Positions 35,826 through 44,161 of a stretch of DNA of 64,000 nt are shown here, piece after piece. Origin of the DNA: RUG100 sp963542695 (lineage in GTDB: Bacteria > Bacillota > Clostridia > Peptostreptococcales > Anaerovoracaceae). Within the stretch, counting starts at the first letter, position 1. Each line of letters begins with the position of its first letter. The notes under the pieces were generated by a model that was given only the letters and a program-made list of their open reading frames with translations, made no database searches and was not told the DNA's origin. The DNA is taken from positions 1 through 64,000 of the forward strand of contig CAUTYX010000010.1 of the NCBI GenBank assembly GCA_963542695.1. The letters are read 5' to 3'. The position numbers and the translations under genes were made by a program.

Positions 35826-35901
35826 TGGTTGCGGGGGCAGGATTCGAACCTACGGCCTCCGGGTTATGAGCCCGACGAGCTACCAACTGCTCCACCCCGC
35901 G
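35826..35901 (-). tRNA. Initiator tRNA-fMet (CAT)
   Basis: A 76-nt tRNA with encoded CCA. The anticodon loop is CTCATAA, the anticodon stem has three consecutive G-C pairs (GGG/CCC), and the acceptor begins C1 opposite A72, both initiator hallmarks. It is last in a three-tRNA minus-strand operon. Confidence 0.95.
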
Positions 35902-35913
35902 ATATTAAGTTAT

Positions 35914-36002
35914 TGGTGCCGGCGACCGGGGTCGAACCGGTACGGGTATTACTACCCACGGGATTTTAAGTCCCGGGCGTCTGCCAATTCCGCCACGCCG
36001 GC
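35914..36002 (-). tRNA. tRNA-Leu (TAA)
   Basis: An 89-nt class II tRNA with a long variable arm (GTGGGTAGTAATACCCGTA), acceptor GCCGGCG/CGCCGGC, anticodon loop CTTAAAA and encoded CCA. Second in the operon. Confidence 0.95.
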
Positions 36003-36023
36003 GGAATAATCGTTTCAGATAAA

Positions 36024-36098
36024 TGGCTCCGAGGGTGGGGCTCGAACCCACAGCCTACCGGTTAACAGCCGGTTGCTCCACCATTGAGCTACCTCGGA
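36024..36098 (-). tRNA. tRNA-Asn (GTT)
   Basis: A 75-nt tRNA with acceptor TCCGAGG/CCTCGGA, anticodon loop TGTTAAC with anticodon GTT, T-loop GGTTCGAGCC and encoded CCA. First in the operon. Confidence 0.95.
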
Positions 36099-36126
36099 AC
36101 ACTTTTGTCTATTCGCGACAGATGTT

Positions 36127-36155
36127 ATTATACGCAATTGCCAGATGTATGTCAA
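36127..36155 (-). promoter_or_regulatory. Consensus promoter of the tRNA operon
   Basis: TTGACA (36150-36155), exactly 17 nt, TATAAT (36127-36132) on the minus strand, both boxes perfect. The -10 lies 28 nt before tRNA-Asn. Confidence 0.9.
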
Positions 36156-36163
36156 CCACTATT

Positions 36164-36415
36164 TCAAAGAATATTTGTATCCTTGGTAAACCACTCTTTA
36201 TCCGTCAAAGCAGCTTCTATGGCCCCCTTAGAAAAGTCATCAGAGAGGCTTCCCATCAGCAACTCTTTCACTTGTTCCCCAATGGAAGAAGCTTGCGCAC
36301 TAAGCATACATGGCGTCGGAATATCCACTTGAGACAACTCTTTTAACACCTTGCCGTCATCTATAATACGCACCACATTTCCATTGGCCATTCTCAAAAA
36401 ACATACGTTATCCAT
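36164..36415 (-). CDS. Small hypothetical protein
   Basis: 83 residues, no signal peptide or membrane segment. It begins MDNVCFLRMANGNVVRIIDDGKV, with alternating strands, then a helical C-terminal half (SSIGEQVKELLMGSL). An AGGAAAG site precedes the ATG. I do not recognise a family. It lies between the tRNA promoter and an MBL-fold gene on the same strand; a 55-nt gap separates it from that gene. Confidence 0.6.
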   Translation of the reverse strand: MDNVCFLRMANGNVVRIIDDGKVLKELSQVDIPTPCMLSAQASSIGEQVKELLMGSLSDDFSKGAIEAALTDKEWFTKDTNIL

Positions 36416-36470
36416 ACTTTCCTATCCCTCTGTTTCTACTGCGCATCAGCCTTCTATTTCTATACAAATT

Positions 36471-37310
36471 TTATACAAAGATTTCCGTGCCGGTATGCAT
36501 ATACCGCAATTGATCTCCCATGACTTCTTTCATCAATTGGTACCCCGGGATACTGGTACAGTGACCGGTATAGTAAATGGCTTTGGTTTTCTTCAGAGCC
36601 TTGGCTGTTTCCAATATGATCTCCCGGTCTTTCTCCGTATATCGGGATTTTTTCATCATGTGAAATCCGCTTAGTACCAAATCCGGCTCCGTCTTATAAA
36701 CTTCCTGGTATCGTTCCAGTACATTTAAAATTCCGTTGTGCGCACAGCCGGAGAAAAGAACTCTCTTTCCGGCTGAAACCACAGACAGATACTGCTCATG
36801 ATCAAAAGAATCCTGCACCAACTGATCCTTTTCTTTGCGAAGCAAAATCTGATTGCCTCCGGGCCAGAATTTGCGACCTGTAATACCTGTAAAAACACTC
36901 AACTCCTCGTCGATGGTATAGTCTCCATCCAACCACTGTACTTGATGTAGTTTTGCAATGGCCGGATCCATACCGATGTAAGTCTCTTTCCCTTCCACTA
37001 CCGATACATACTCACGGCGAGCAGTTCTTTGAACATAGATATGACCATGAGAATTTTTTTCGGCAAAGCTCATTACACCGCCTGTATGATCATAATGTCC
37101 GTGACTTAAAACCACCGTATCCACCGCTATCAAATCCACCCCCAGCATATCTGCATTGTACCATACGGCTTCGGTGCTGCCTGTGTCCATCAGCAGCTTG
37201 TGATGTGGAGTTTCAACGTAAAAACTAAGACCATGTTCATTTTTCAGTTCATTACTACAGACAGAGTTTGGTTCGCATTCCGTGTTTTCAATCAGTGTAA
37301 CAATTCTCAT
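36471..37310 (-). CDS. MBL-fold metallo-hydrolase
   Basis: A 279-residue cytoplasmic metallo-beta-lactamase-fold protein. Metal-binding motifs are VLSHGHYDHTGGV near residue 88, a later SGCAHNGILNVLE with His near residue 195, and HCTSIPGYQLM near the C-terminus. This pattern matches a clade often annotated as 7,8-dihydropterin-6-methyl-4-(beta-D-ribofuranosyl)-aminobenzene 5'-phosphate synthase-like, whose substrate is mostly unproven. The start has AAGAGGTAG upstream. A pirin gene lies 59 nt upstream on the same strand. Confidence 0.87.
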   Translation of the reverse strand: MRIVTLIENTECEPNSVCSNELKNEHGLSFYVETPHHKLLMDTGSTEAVWYNADMLGVDLIAVDTVVLSHGHYDHTGGVMSFAEKNSHGHIYVQRTARREYVSVVEGKETYIGMDPAIAKLHQVQWLDGDYTIDEELSVFTGITGRKFWPGGNQILLRKEKDQLVQDSFDHEQYLSVVSAGKRVLFSGCAHNGILNVLERYQEVYKTEPDLVLSGFHMMKKSRYTEKDREIILETAKALKKTKAIYYTGHCTSIPGYQLMKEVMGDQLRYMHTGTEIFV

Positions 37311-37369
37311 AAGCTACCTCTTCTTTTGCCGGTTCTCTACCGGGTAGAACATACAGTACCTCTATTTTA

Positions 37370-38221
37370 TCATTGATTTTCGTAACCGGCTTCCTGTTTT
37401 ACAAATTCTCCGTGTTCCAGTTCCGAAAAAGCTTCCATCAATTGCTGTTGACTGTTCATAACAATAGGACCTGCCCATGCCACCGGCTCCTCCAACTGGT
37501 CAGAACTAATAAAGAGAATCTCCACCGGCACCTGACATGCTGTAATGGTCACTCTATCTCCTTCTCCCAGTCTAGCGGCTGTCTTTTCCAGAATATGACT
37601 ATCAGATACAATGGCATCACCCAGCAAAGTAAATACCATAGAGGATTTTCCTTCCGGCACATCCAGCGTAACAGTCTCGCCGGGAGCCAAATGAATATCA
37701 TAAAAATCCAACGGTAAATATTTCCCTTGCATACCGGTTTCCCCATTATATTGACCGGTGATTAGCCGGAGTTTTCCTTGCTCCAGTGGAAACTCTTTGA
37801 TTTCTTCATTCAATATGCCATGGTAAAAAGGCGCTACTTTTAATTTGTCCTTTGCCGGCAAATTAAGCCACAACTGAATACCCAGCATTCTATCAGATGG
37901 CTGTGGCATTTCCGAATGAAAAGCGCCGGATCCTGCGGTTAGCCATTGTGCTTCTCCGTCATGAATCGTTGCCTTGGTACCAAGGTGATCCTCGTGAACC
38001 ATAATACCCCTAGATAGAAAGGTAACGGTTTCAATTCCTCTGTGTGGGTGCATGGGGAATCCGTTAATGTAGTCTTTTGGATCTGTAGAATCAAAGGCAT
38101 CCATCATTAAAAAAGGATCGTATTTTTTAACGGTGCCGTTTCCCAGCACTCGAACCAAACTGACACCGGCTCCGTCTTGTGTGCGGAATCCCTGCACTTT
38201 GTCGATTACTTTTTTTAACAT
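37370..38221 (-). CDS. Pirin-family protein
   Basis: A bicupin protein of 283 residues. The conserved metal-binding motif is MHPHRGIETVTFLSRG near residue 55, followed by HEDHLGTKATIHDGEAQWLTAG and IQLWLNLPAKDK, all hallmarks of pirin. Some pirins act as quercetinases or redox-sensing cofactors; a role here is not known. The start has ATAGGAGAC upstream. It sits with MBL-fold and GNAT genes in a loose minus-strand run. Confidence 0.92.
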   Translation of the reverse strand: MLKKVIDKVQGFRTQDGAGVSLVRVLGNGTVKKYDPFLMMDAFDSTDPKDYINGFPMHPHRGIETVTFLSRGIMVHEDHLGTKATIHDGEAQWLTAGSGAFHSEMPQPSDRMLGIQLWLNLPAKDKLKVAPFYHGILNEEIKEFPLEQGKLRLITGQYNGETGMQGKYLPLDFYDIHLAPGETVTLDVPEGKSSMVFTLLGDAIVSDSHILEKTAARLGEGDRVTITACQVPVEILFISSDQLEEPVAWAGPIVMNSQQQLMEAFSELEHGEFVKQEAGYENQ

Positions 38222-38299
38222 AGCAATGTCTCCTATCTTCTTATTCTTTCATACATTTTTTCTTTTGCCATTTTTTCTGCTGTATATCAAAACCGAAAG

Positions 38300-38635
38300 C
38301 TATCTTTTGATACCACAAGCAGGACCGGCCAGCTCCTCTGCCTTTTTGCCTTCAGCTTCGGCATCTGCCAATATTTCCCGGTATTCTTCGTGTTTTCCAA
38401 ACCATTTAATGGCATAGGAACAGCTAAGTTCAGCTTTCTTTCCGCTGGCCTTTATTTTCTGTGCAGCTGCTTCGGTCAACTTTCCTGCAATTCCCTGGCC
38501 ACCTAACGAAGGATCTACTTCCGTATGGGTAATAGTAACCGTATTTTCTCCTGTTTCAGGAAAATCTATCTCCGCAATCACTTTCCCCTCTTCATTTTCC
38601 ATCCAAATTTTTTGATTGTTCTCTTTAAAGTTCAT
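38300..38635 (-). CDS. Small GNAT-fold N-acetyltransferase (YjdJ-like)
   Basis: A 111-residue minimal GNAT protein. The central strand and acetyl-CoA loop are VTITHTEVDPSLGGQGIAGKLTEAA, and the C-terminal part has LSCSYAIKWFGKHEEY, as in the short YjdJ/GTLF3B-type family. The substrate is unknown. The start has GTGAGGAAA upstream. A 229-nt gap separates it from the divergent malic enzyme gene. Confidence 0.88.
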   Translation of the reverse strand: MNFKENNQKIWMENEEGKVIAEIDFPETGENTVTITHTEVDPSLGGQGIAGKLTEAAAQKIKASGKKAELSCSYAIKWFGKHEEYREILADAEAEGKKAEELAGPACGIKR

Positions 38636-38805
38636 ATCATTTCCTCACTGTATTATTCTGAAAAAGCCTCTAATTACGCTTATTTTGTACACTTTGTTAC
38701 AAGGTATGTACCCCATCTTTTCCATTGCTACCATTTTTTCTCCCGGTCTTCTTTATGAAAGGATAATTTTAAGAGTATAATATGATATACTTTTATAGGC
38801 ACCCT

Positions 38806-38835
38806 TTGAGGCAGCCGATTTATTGTTGATATAAT
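38806..38835 (+). promoter_or_regulatory. Candidate promoter of the malic enzyme gene
   Basis: TTGAGG (38806-38811), 18 nt, TATAAT (38830-38835), about 30 nt before the start codon. Confidence 0.6.
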
Positions 38836-38864
38836 AAAAAAGCAAAAAATAGAGGAACTATACT

Positions 38865-40040
38865 ATGGACTATGCAAAAGAATCCCTTCGTCTCCACCAA
38901 GAGTGGAAGGGCAAAATCGAAGTAAAAGCAACCGTACCTGTGGCTACAAAAGACGATTTATCACTGGCATACACTCCCGGTGTAGCCCAGCCATGTCTGG
39001 AAATTGAAAAAGATATTGAAAAAAGCTATGAATTGACGCGCCGCTGGAATATGTGTGCTGTTGTCACTGACGGATCTGCCGTCTTAGGGCTGGGAGATAT
39101 CGGCCCCGAGGCAGGTATGCCGGTAATGGAAGGAAAATGTGTCCTGTTTAAAGCTTTTGCAGACGTAGACGCCTTCCCCCTTTGTGTTAAATCCAACGAT
39201 GTAGATGAAATCGTCAACACCATATACATGATTTCCGGATCCTTTGGAGGCGTCAACCTAGAAGATATTTCGGCTCCACGCTGTTTTGAAATCGAACGAA
39301 AGCTAAAAGAAAAATGTGATATTCCCATTTTCCATGATGACCAACACGGAACAGCTATCATTACCTTGGCGGGACTAAAAAATGCTTTGAAGGTGGTTGG
39401 CAAAAGCATAGAAGATGTAAAAATTGTAACTTCCGGAGCCGGCGCTGCCGCCATCTCCATTACAAAGCTTCTCCTATCTGCCGGTGCCCAAAATATTATT
39501 ATGACAGACCGTCGTAGTGCCATTTACAAAGGACGTAGGGAAGGTATGAACTGGATTAAAGAAGAAATGGCAGAAGCAACCAATACCGGTCAAGAAACCG
39601 GATCTTTAGAAGATGTCATCAAAGTTGCCGACGTGTTCATCGGCGTATCGGCACCTGGTCTGTTGACACAGGATATGGTTCGTTCTATGCAGAAAGACCC
39701 TATTATCTTTGCTTGTGCTAACCCTACACCGGAGATTTTCCCCGAAGAGGCAAAGTCCGCCGGTGCTGCTGTTGTGGCAACCGGTCGTTCTGACTTCCCA
39801 AATCAGATTAACAACGTTTTGGCTTTCCCCGGTGTATTCCGTGGCACCTTTGATGTTCGCGCATCGGATATCAACGAAGAAATGAAAATCGCCGCTGCAG
39901 AGGCTTTGGCCGATTTAATCTCTCCAAAGGAGTTATCTGCCGATTATATTATCCCCAAAGCCTTTGATCCTCGCGTCGGTGCCGCTGTGGCAAAAGCTGT
40001 ATCAAAAGCCGCCAAAGACTCCGGCGTAGCGCGCCTATAA
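38865..40040 (+). CDS. NAD(P)-dependent malic enzyme
   Basis: Oxidatively decarboxylates malate to pyruvate and CO2 in the cytoplasm. The 391-residue length is that of the short bacterial type. Visible motifs are LAYTPGVAQPC near residue 32, FHDDQHGTAIITLAGLKNAL near residue 152, the Rossmann loop TSGAGAAAISITKLLLSAG near residue 190, and ACANPTPEIFPEEA near residue 282. A ROK-family gene follows after 11 nt. With PEP carboxykinase in this window, it links C4 acids to pyruvate. Coenzyme choice is unresolved. Confidence 0.95.
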   Translation: MDYAKESLRLHQEWKGKIEVKATVPVATKDDLSLAYTPGVAQPCLEIEKDIEKSYELTRRWNMCAVVTDGSAVLGLGDIGPEAGMPVMEGKCVLFKAFADVDAFPLCVKSNDVDEIVNTIYMISGSFGGVNLEDISAPRCFEIERKLKEKCDIPIFHDDQHGTAIITLAGLKNALKVVGKSIEDVKIVTSGAGAAAISITKLLLSAGAQNIIMTDRRSAIYKGRREGMNWIKEEMAEATNTGQETGSLEDVIKVADVFIGVSAPGLLTQDMVRSMQKDPIIFACANPTPEIFPEEAKSAGAAVVATGRSDFPNQINNVLAFPGVFRGTFDVRASDINEEMKIAAAEALADLISPKELSADYIIPKAFDPRVGAAVAKAVSKAAKDSGVARL

Positions 40041-40051
40041 AAGCTATACAA

Positions 40052-41056
40052 ATGAACTCATTTATCTTTGGAATTGACGTCGTTAAAAGCGGATTGTTCT
40101 CCCTGCAAGGCAGACTGCTGCAAAAAGAAATTATTGAAACCGACACTACAAACAATGGCGACAGTGTCCTTTTGGATACTGCCCCTATGTTGTTGTGCCA
40201 AATAAAAGAAGTCGGTCTTTCTATGAAAGATTGCTATGGTATCGGTATTTGCGTTCCCGGTCCTGTTGTAAAAAATACCATTGTAAATCATTGCGTTAAT
40301 ATTGGTTGGAGTGTAAAAAACGTTGCCAAAGAATTGGCAGCACATCTTGCAGCGCTGACATCCAGCGATTCTTCCCCAGAAACTTTCTTTCCAAGAATCA
40401 TTGTTTCCAACGATGCCAACGCCGCCCTTCTTGGAGAGACTACAGCCGGTGCCGGCAAAGGTACATCCTTTAAAGGAAAGCCTTCCACAGCTGTCATGCT
40501 GACTCTTGGAACCGGCGTCGGCGGGAGCATCTTATTAAAAAACAATTTAATAGAAGGTACTACCGGTTCTGCCGGCGAAGTAGGTCACATGCCCATTACC
40601 GTTGTAGATCCCTATCTATACCCCCAGGGAAAAACAGCCTCCTTAGAGTCATTTATTGGCGCAAAAGCCATGGAACGCCATAGCAAAACGCTCCTTTCCG
40701 GGGAAACGTTGACTCCCAAAGAAATTTTTGATTTAGCCAGCAACCCCCTAGCTGGTAGTTATAACACTAAAAAACCCGGTAACAAAACCGATGCTGCCGG
40801 GTATATCGCAAATTTTACAGGGAAAATACTGGGACAAGCGTTGGCGAGTATCGCTTCTGTCCTTGATCCTGACCTGTTCATTATCGGTGGCGGTGTTGCC
40901 GGTGCAGGACAAGCATTGTTACAACCTGCCAGAGATTCTTACAAAACATATGCTTTTCACTCTATGAAAGATATATCCATAGTACCTGCTCGCCTTGGAA
41001 ATGATGCCGGAATCATTGGCTGCTACTACTCCTGCGTATCTTCTTCGGCTTCCTGA
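40052..41056 (+). CDS. ROK-family sugar kinase-like protein lacking the zinc motif
   Basis: A 334-residue actin-fold protein. The N-terminal phosphate motif is FGIDVVKSGLFSL, the catalytic segment is VSNDANAALLGET, and the second phosphate region is LTLGTGVGGSILLKNNLIEGTTGSAGEVGHMPI. No helix-turn-helix precedes it, so it is kinase-like rather than a regulator. The canonical zinc motif CxCGxxGC after the GHM segment is missing (VDPYLYPQGKTASLE). Zinc is needed by many ROK glucokinases, so activity may differ. It follows the malic enzyme closely, and its 3' end overlaps the converging apbE by 31 nt. Confidence 0.86.
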   Translation: MNSFIFGIDVVKSGLFSLQGRLLQKEIIETDTTNNGDSVLLDTAPMLLCQIKEVGLSMKDCYGIGICVPGPVVKNTIVNHCVNIGWSVKNVAKELAAHLAALTSSDSSPETFFPRIIVSNDANAALLGETTAGAGKGTSFKGKPSTAVMLTLGTGVGGSILLKNNLIEGTTGSAGEVGHMPITVVDPYLYPQGKTASLESFIGAKAMERHSKTLLSGETLTPKEIFDLASNPLAGSYNTKKPGNKTDAAGYIANFTGKILGQALASIASVLDPDLFIIGGGVAGAGQALLQPARDSYKTYAFHSMKDISIVPARLGNDAGIIGCYYSCVSSSAS

Positions 41057-42075
41057 AAATCCATATTTTCAGTTTTTGTGATTTTTCCGTTTTTTGTTAA
41101 AAACAGCGCTTCATATCCTTTTTGGGATTCCATAAGTTTCAGACCCTTGTCTTTTCCAAGAAGGAGGCAAATGGTTGCCAATGCGTCACAATCACCGGAG
41201 TGGCCGTCTTTTGCCACAATGGTGACGCCCTGCACATCTGTATCGGCAGGCACTCCCGTCTTTGGATCTATAATATGATGATACAGTTTGCCGTCTTTTT
41301 TAAAGTATCGTTCATAGATACCCGAAGTCACCACCGTCTTATTTTTCACTTTCGTAGTTCCTACTATATCCTTTTGCTCCGAAAAGGGTTTTTCTACGCC
41401 TACATTAAAGGGTTTTCCGAATTTGTCACCGACGCAAATAATATTACCGCCTAAGCTGATAATGGCAGAGGAAACACCTTTTTTTTCCAGCCAAGCTCCG
41501 ATTCGATCACCAATGTAGCCTTTGGCAATGCCGCCCAAATCCAGCTCCATTTTAGGATCATCCAAAGACACGTCATTACCTTTCACATGAATTTTCTTGT
41601 AGTTTATATGAGAGACAGCATTAGATAGTTGCTGTACGGTGGGAATGCTATGCTTTCCCTCTTGGTGAAAATTGTATAGATTTTCTGCTTTTCCAACCGT
41701 AACATCAAAAGCACCTTGACTCAACTCTCCATAATGAATGGCCTTTTTCAACACTTCAATAGTATCAGAATGACAAGACATCGGTTTTCCACCCGCATGG
41801 TTGATTGTATACACATCCGAATGCTTTTTCGTTTTGCTGAGGATTTTTTCGTACTTATCGCATTCCTCCAACGCTCCGTCAATTACCTTATTGGCATTGC
41901 TTTCATTCATCTCCTCCATATCATAGATGGAAATGGTACATATCGTATCAAAATAGTAACCTTCTTTGCTGACAGGCTCCCGGCTCTTACTGCCACACCC
42001 TGCAAACCCCAACATAGTAAGTGAAAACAAACTCAATACCAATACGAATCCGATGATTTTCCTTTTTTGTGTCAT
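41026..42075 (-). CDS. apbE: FAD:protein FMN transferase, lipoprotein
   Basis: Transfers FMN from FAD onto Thr/Ser of target proteins outside the cytoplasmic membrane. A lipoprotein signal is clear: positively charged start, hydrophobic helix, then LGFAGC near residue 27. The fold shows YYFDTICTISIYD, a GGIAKGYIGDRIG motif near residue 184, and HHIIDPKTGVPA near residue 265, the Mg-FAD binding region. Length is 349 residues. It diverges from a NusG-II/Gx pair, a trio often near Rnf-type or flavin-based electron transfer genes. The start has AAAAGGAGA upstream. Confidence 0.95.
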   Translation of the reverse strand: MTQKRKIIGFVLVLSLFSLTMLGFAGCGSKSREPVSKEGYYFDTICTISIYDMEEMNESNANKVIDGALEECDKYEKILSKTKKHSDVYTINHAGGKPMSCHSDTIEVLKKAIHYGELSQGAFDVTVGKAENLYNFHQEGKHSIPTVQQLSNAVSHINYKKIHVKGNDVSLDDPKMELDLGGIAKGYIGDRIGAWLEKKGVSSAIISLGGNIICVGDKFGKPFNVGVEKPFSEQKDIVGTTKVKNKTVVTSGIYERYFKKDGKLYHHIIDPKTGVPADTDVQGVTIVAKDGHSGDCDALATICLLLGKDKGLKLMESQKGYEALFLTKNGKITKTENMDFQEAEEDTQE

Positions 42076-42179
42076 ATAGCATCTCCTTTTCGAGATACTA
42101 TAATATCATTTCTTTTCCTTTTCGGCTATATGTATAGTATACTATTTGTGATTTGTCTATTGGAAAGCAGGTAGAATAC

Positions 42180-42590
42180 ATGTCAGAAAAGCAACGTCTC
42201 GTTACGTTTTTAAAAAGAGAAATCAAAAAAGCCGACATACTTTTGGTAATTGTATTACTGCTAATGGGATTGGCAATGACCTTTTTCTTTGGCGGAATGT
42301 CTACCAAAGGAGATAAGGCAGTAATATCTGTTGGCAGAAAGCTATACGGAACCTATTCTTTGAAAAAAGATAGAACAATCGTCATTCGAAAAAACGGTCA
42401 CATCAATGTTGTTTCTATCAAGGACGGAAAAGTCCGAATGGATTCTGCTTCGTGCAAAAACCAACTCTGCGTAAAGCACAAAGCCATTACCGCTAGCAAG
42501 CAGCAAATCGTTTGTCTACCAAATCGTGTAATGGTTCGAATTGTAGGAAAGGATTCTCATGACCAAATCGATGCCTTCTCCCAGCCATAA
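42180..42590 (+). CDS. NusG domain II-containing membrane-anchored protein
   Basis: A 136-residue protein with one N-terminal membrane segment (about 23-42) and an extracytoplasmic beta domain. The diagnostic portion is SCKNQLCVKHKAI followed by QQIVCLPNRVMVRI, the NusG-II cysteine pattern. The ATG at 42180 is used; an earlier TTG extends it without benefit. The following Gx transporter gene overlaps it by 32 nt, so the two are coupled. These proteins co-occur with ApbE and Rnf-type systems, though the function is not settled. Confidence 0.9.
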   Translation: MSEKQRLVTFLKREIKKADILLVIVLLLMGLAMTFFFGGMSTKGDKAVISVGRKLYGTYSLKKDRTIVIRKNGHINVVSIKDGKVRMDSASCKNQLCVKHKAITASKQQIVCLPNRVMVRIVGKDSHDQIDAFSQP

Positions 42591-43128
42591 ACACAAGCTG
42601 GAATTACATCATCCCCAAAGAAAAGGAAAAATTTCAGCCCAAACCATTACCATTGGTGGTGTTTTTGCCGTGCTAGCATTGGTTTTTTCCTATATTGAAT
42701 TTTTATTTCCCATTTCTCTTGGCGTTCCCGGTGTAAAGCTGGGGCTGGCAAACCTGGTAATCGTTATTGCTCTTTACCAAATGGGGTTCCGCTGGGCAGC
42801 CTTAATTAATTTTTTACGAATACTGCTGGCCGGCCTTTTGTTCACCGGACTCTTTGCCATGCTCTATTCCCTGGCAGGCGCTGCCGTTAGCCTGTCCCTG
42901 ATGGGCCTGCTCCACAAAACCGAAAAATTTTCTATAATCGGCGTCAGTATTGCCGGTGCCGTAGCTCACAACTTCGGTCAATTACTAATTGCCGCCTTAC
43001 TCGTTGAAACGGCACAGATGTTCTTATACTTTCCCGTACTGCTGTTTTCCGGTCTTGTATCGGGAACAGCCATTGGCATTGTGGCATTGATTCTCTCAAA
43101 AAAGCTGGAAAAAACAGTCTTTAAATAA
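42559..43128 (+). CDS. Gx transporter family membrane protein
   Basis: A 189-residue membrane protein with about five or six hydrophobic segments starting near residue 30. The region GVPGVKLGLANLVIVIALYQMG and the later AVAHNFGQLLIAALLVE mark the family once named heptaprenyl diphosphate synthase component I, now called Gx transporter. It resembles an ECF-type S component. The start has GAAAGGATT upstream inside the NusG-II gene. Substrate unknown. Its stop lies 1 nt from the converging DAHP synthase stop. Confidence 0.9.
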   Translation: MTKSMPSPSHKHKLELHHPQRKGKISAQTITIGGVFAVLALVFSYIEFLFPISLGVPGVKLGLANLVIVIALYQMGFRWAALINFLRILLAGLLFTGLFAMLYSLAGAAVSLSLMGLLHKTEKFSIIGVSIAGAVAHNFGQLLIAALLVETAQMFLYFPVLLFSGLVSGTAIGIVALILSKKLEKTVFK

Positions 43129-43129
43129 G

Positions 43130-44158
43130 CTATAACATATCTGCCAGCTGATACACCAGCCGGTGACTTTTTTCCCATCCAAGACAGGCATCGGTAATGG
43201 ATTGTCCAAAAACACCACCACCTATGTCTTGGCGGCCATCTACCAAATAACTTTCAATCATCAATCCTTTTACCAAATTCTTAATGTCCTTAGAGTGATT
43301 TCTACTATGGATAATATCTTTGGCAATGCGTTCTTGATACTGATACTCTTTTCCGGAATTAGCGTGATTCGTGTCTACAACAACGGCCGGGTATTTCAGT
43401 TCTCGCCGACTGTATAACTGAAGCAACCGCTGTAAATCTTCATAATGGTAATTGGGATGACTTCTGCCGTGACGATCTAGATAGCCACGCAAAATACAAT
43501 GGGCCAGTGGATTTCCTTCCGTTTGGACTTCCCATCCTCGGTAAATAAATCGTTGTGGATTCTGCGCTGCAGTGATAGAGTTCATCACCACCCCCAAGTT
43601 TCCATTGGTAGGGTTTTTCATGCCTACCGGTATGGTAATCCCGCTGGAAACCAATCTATGCTGCTGATCTTCAACCGACCGGGCACCAATAGCCACATAG
43701 CCAAGTAAATCCGATAAATAGCGGTAGTTTTCCGAATATAACATTTCATCAGCAGACGTAAAGCCGGTTTCCCGCAAAACTTTCGTATGCATTTGACGAA
43801 TGGCAATAATCCCTGCCCACAAATCTTCCGGCTTGTCTGTATCCGGCTGATGTAACATTCCTTTGTATCCTAAACCAACTGTTCGCGGCTTGTTAGTATA
43901 TACGCGGGGAACAATATAAATTTTGTCCTTTACGTCTTCCTGGAGCTTCGCCAGACGATACAGATACTCCAGCACCGCCGCCTCGTTGTCAGCAGAACAT
44001 GGGCCAATAATTAGCAGAAACCGCCGGCTCTTTCCTGTGAAAAGATCCATCATTTCCTTATCTCGCTGTCTTTTAATGGCTTCCAGTTTTTCTCCAAGGG
44101 GAAATTGCTCTTTCAGCTCCTTTGGTGTTGGTAGTTTTCTGAAAAAAGTAACGCCCAT
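43130..44158 (-). CDS. 3-deoxy-7-phosphoheptulonate (DAHP) synthase, class I
   Basis: Condenses PEP and erythrose 4-phosphate in the first step of the shikimate pathway. Motifs: LLIIGPCSADNEAAVLEY near residue 49, YTNKPRTVGLGYKGML near residue 87, AIGARSVEDQQHR near residue 160, and VVDTNHANSGK near residue 253. At 342 residues it is the AroFGH-type class without a fused chorismate mutase. It starts 3 nt after the stop of the giant surface-protein gene, with AAAGGAAAGG inside that gene's 3' end, so it is either co-transcribed with it or relies on an internal promoter. Confidence 0.94.
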   Translation of the reverse strand: MGVTFFRKLPTPKELKEQFPLGEKLEAIKRQRDKEMMDLFTGKSRRFLLIIGPCSADNEAAVLEYLYRLAKLQEDVKDKIYIVPRVYTNKPRTVGLGYKGMLHQPDTDKPEDLWAGIIAIRQMHTKVLRETGFTSADEMLYSENYRYLSDLLGYVAIGARSVEDQQHRLVSSGITIPVGMKNPTNGNLGVVMNSITAAQNPQRFIYRGWEVQTEGNPLAHCILRGYLDRHGRSHPNYHYEDLQRLLQLYSRRELKYPAVVVDTNHANSGKEYQYQERIAKDIIHSRNHSKDIKNLVKGLMIESYLVDGRQDIGGGVFGQSITDACLGWEKSHRLVYQLADML

Positions 44159-44161
44159 ATG

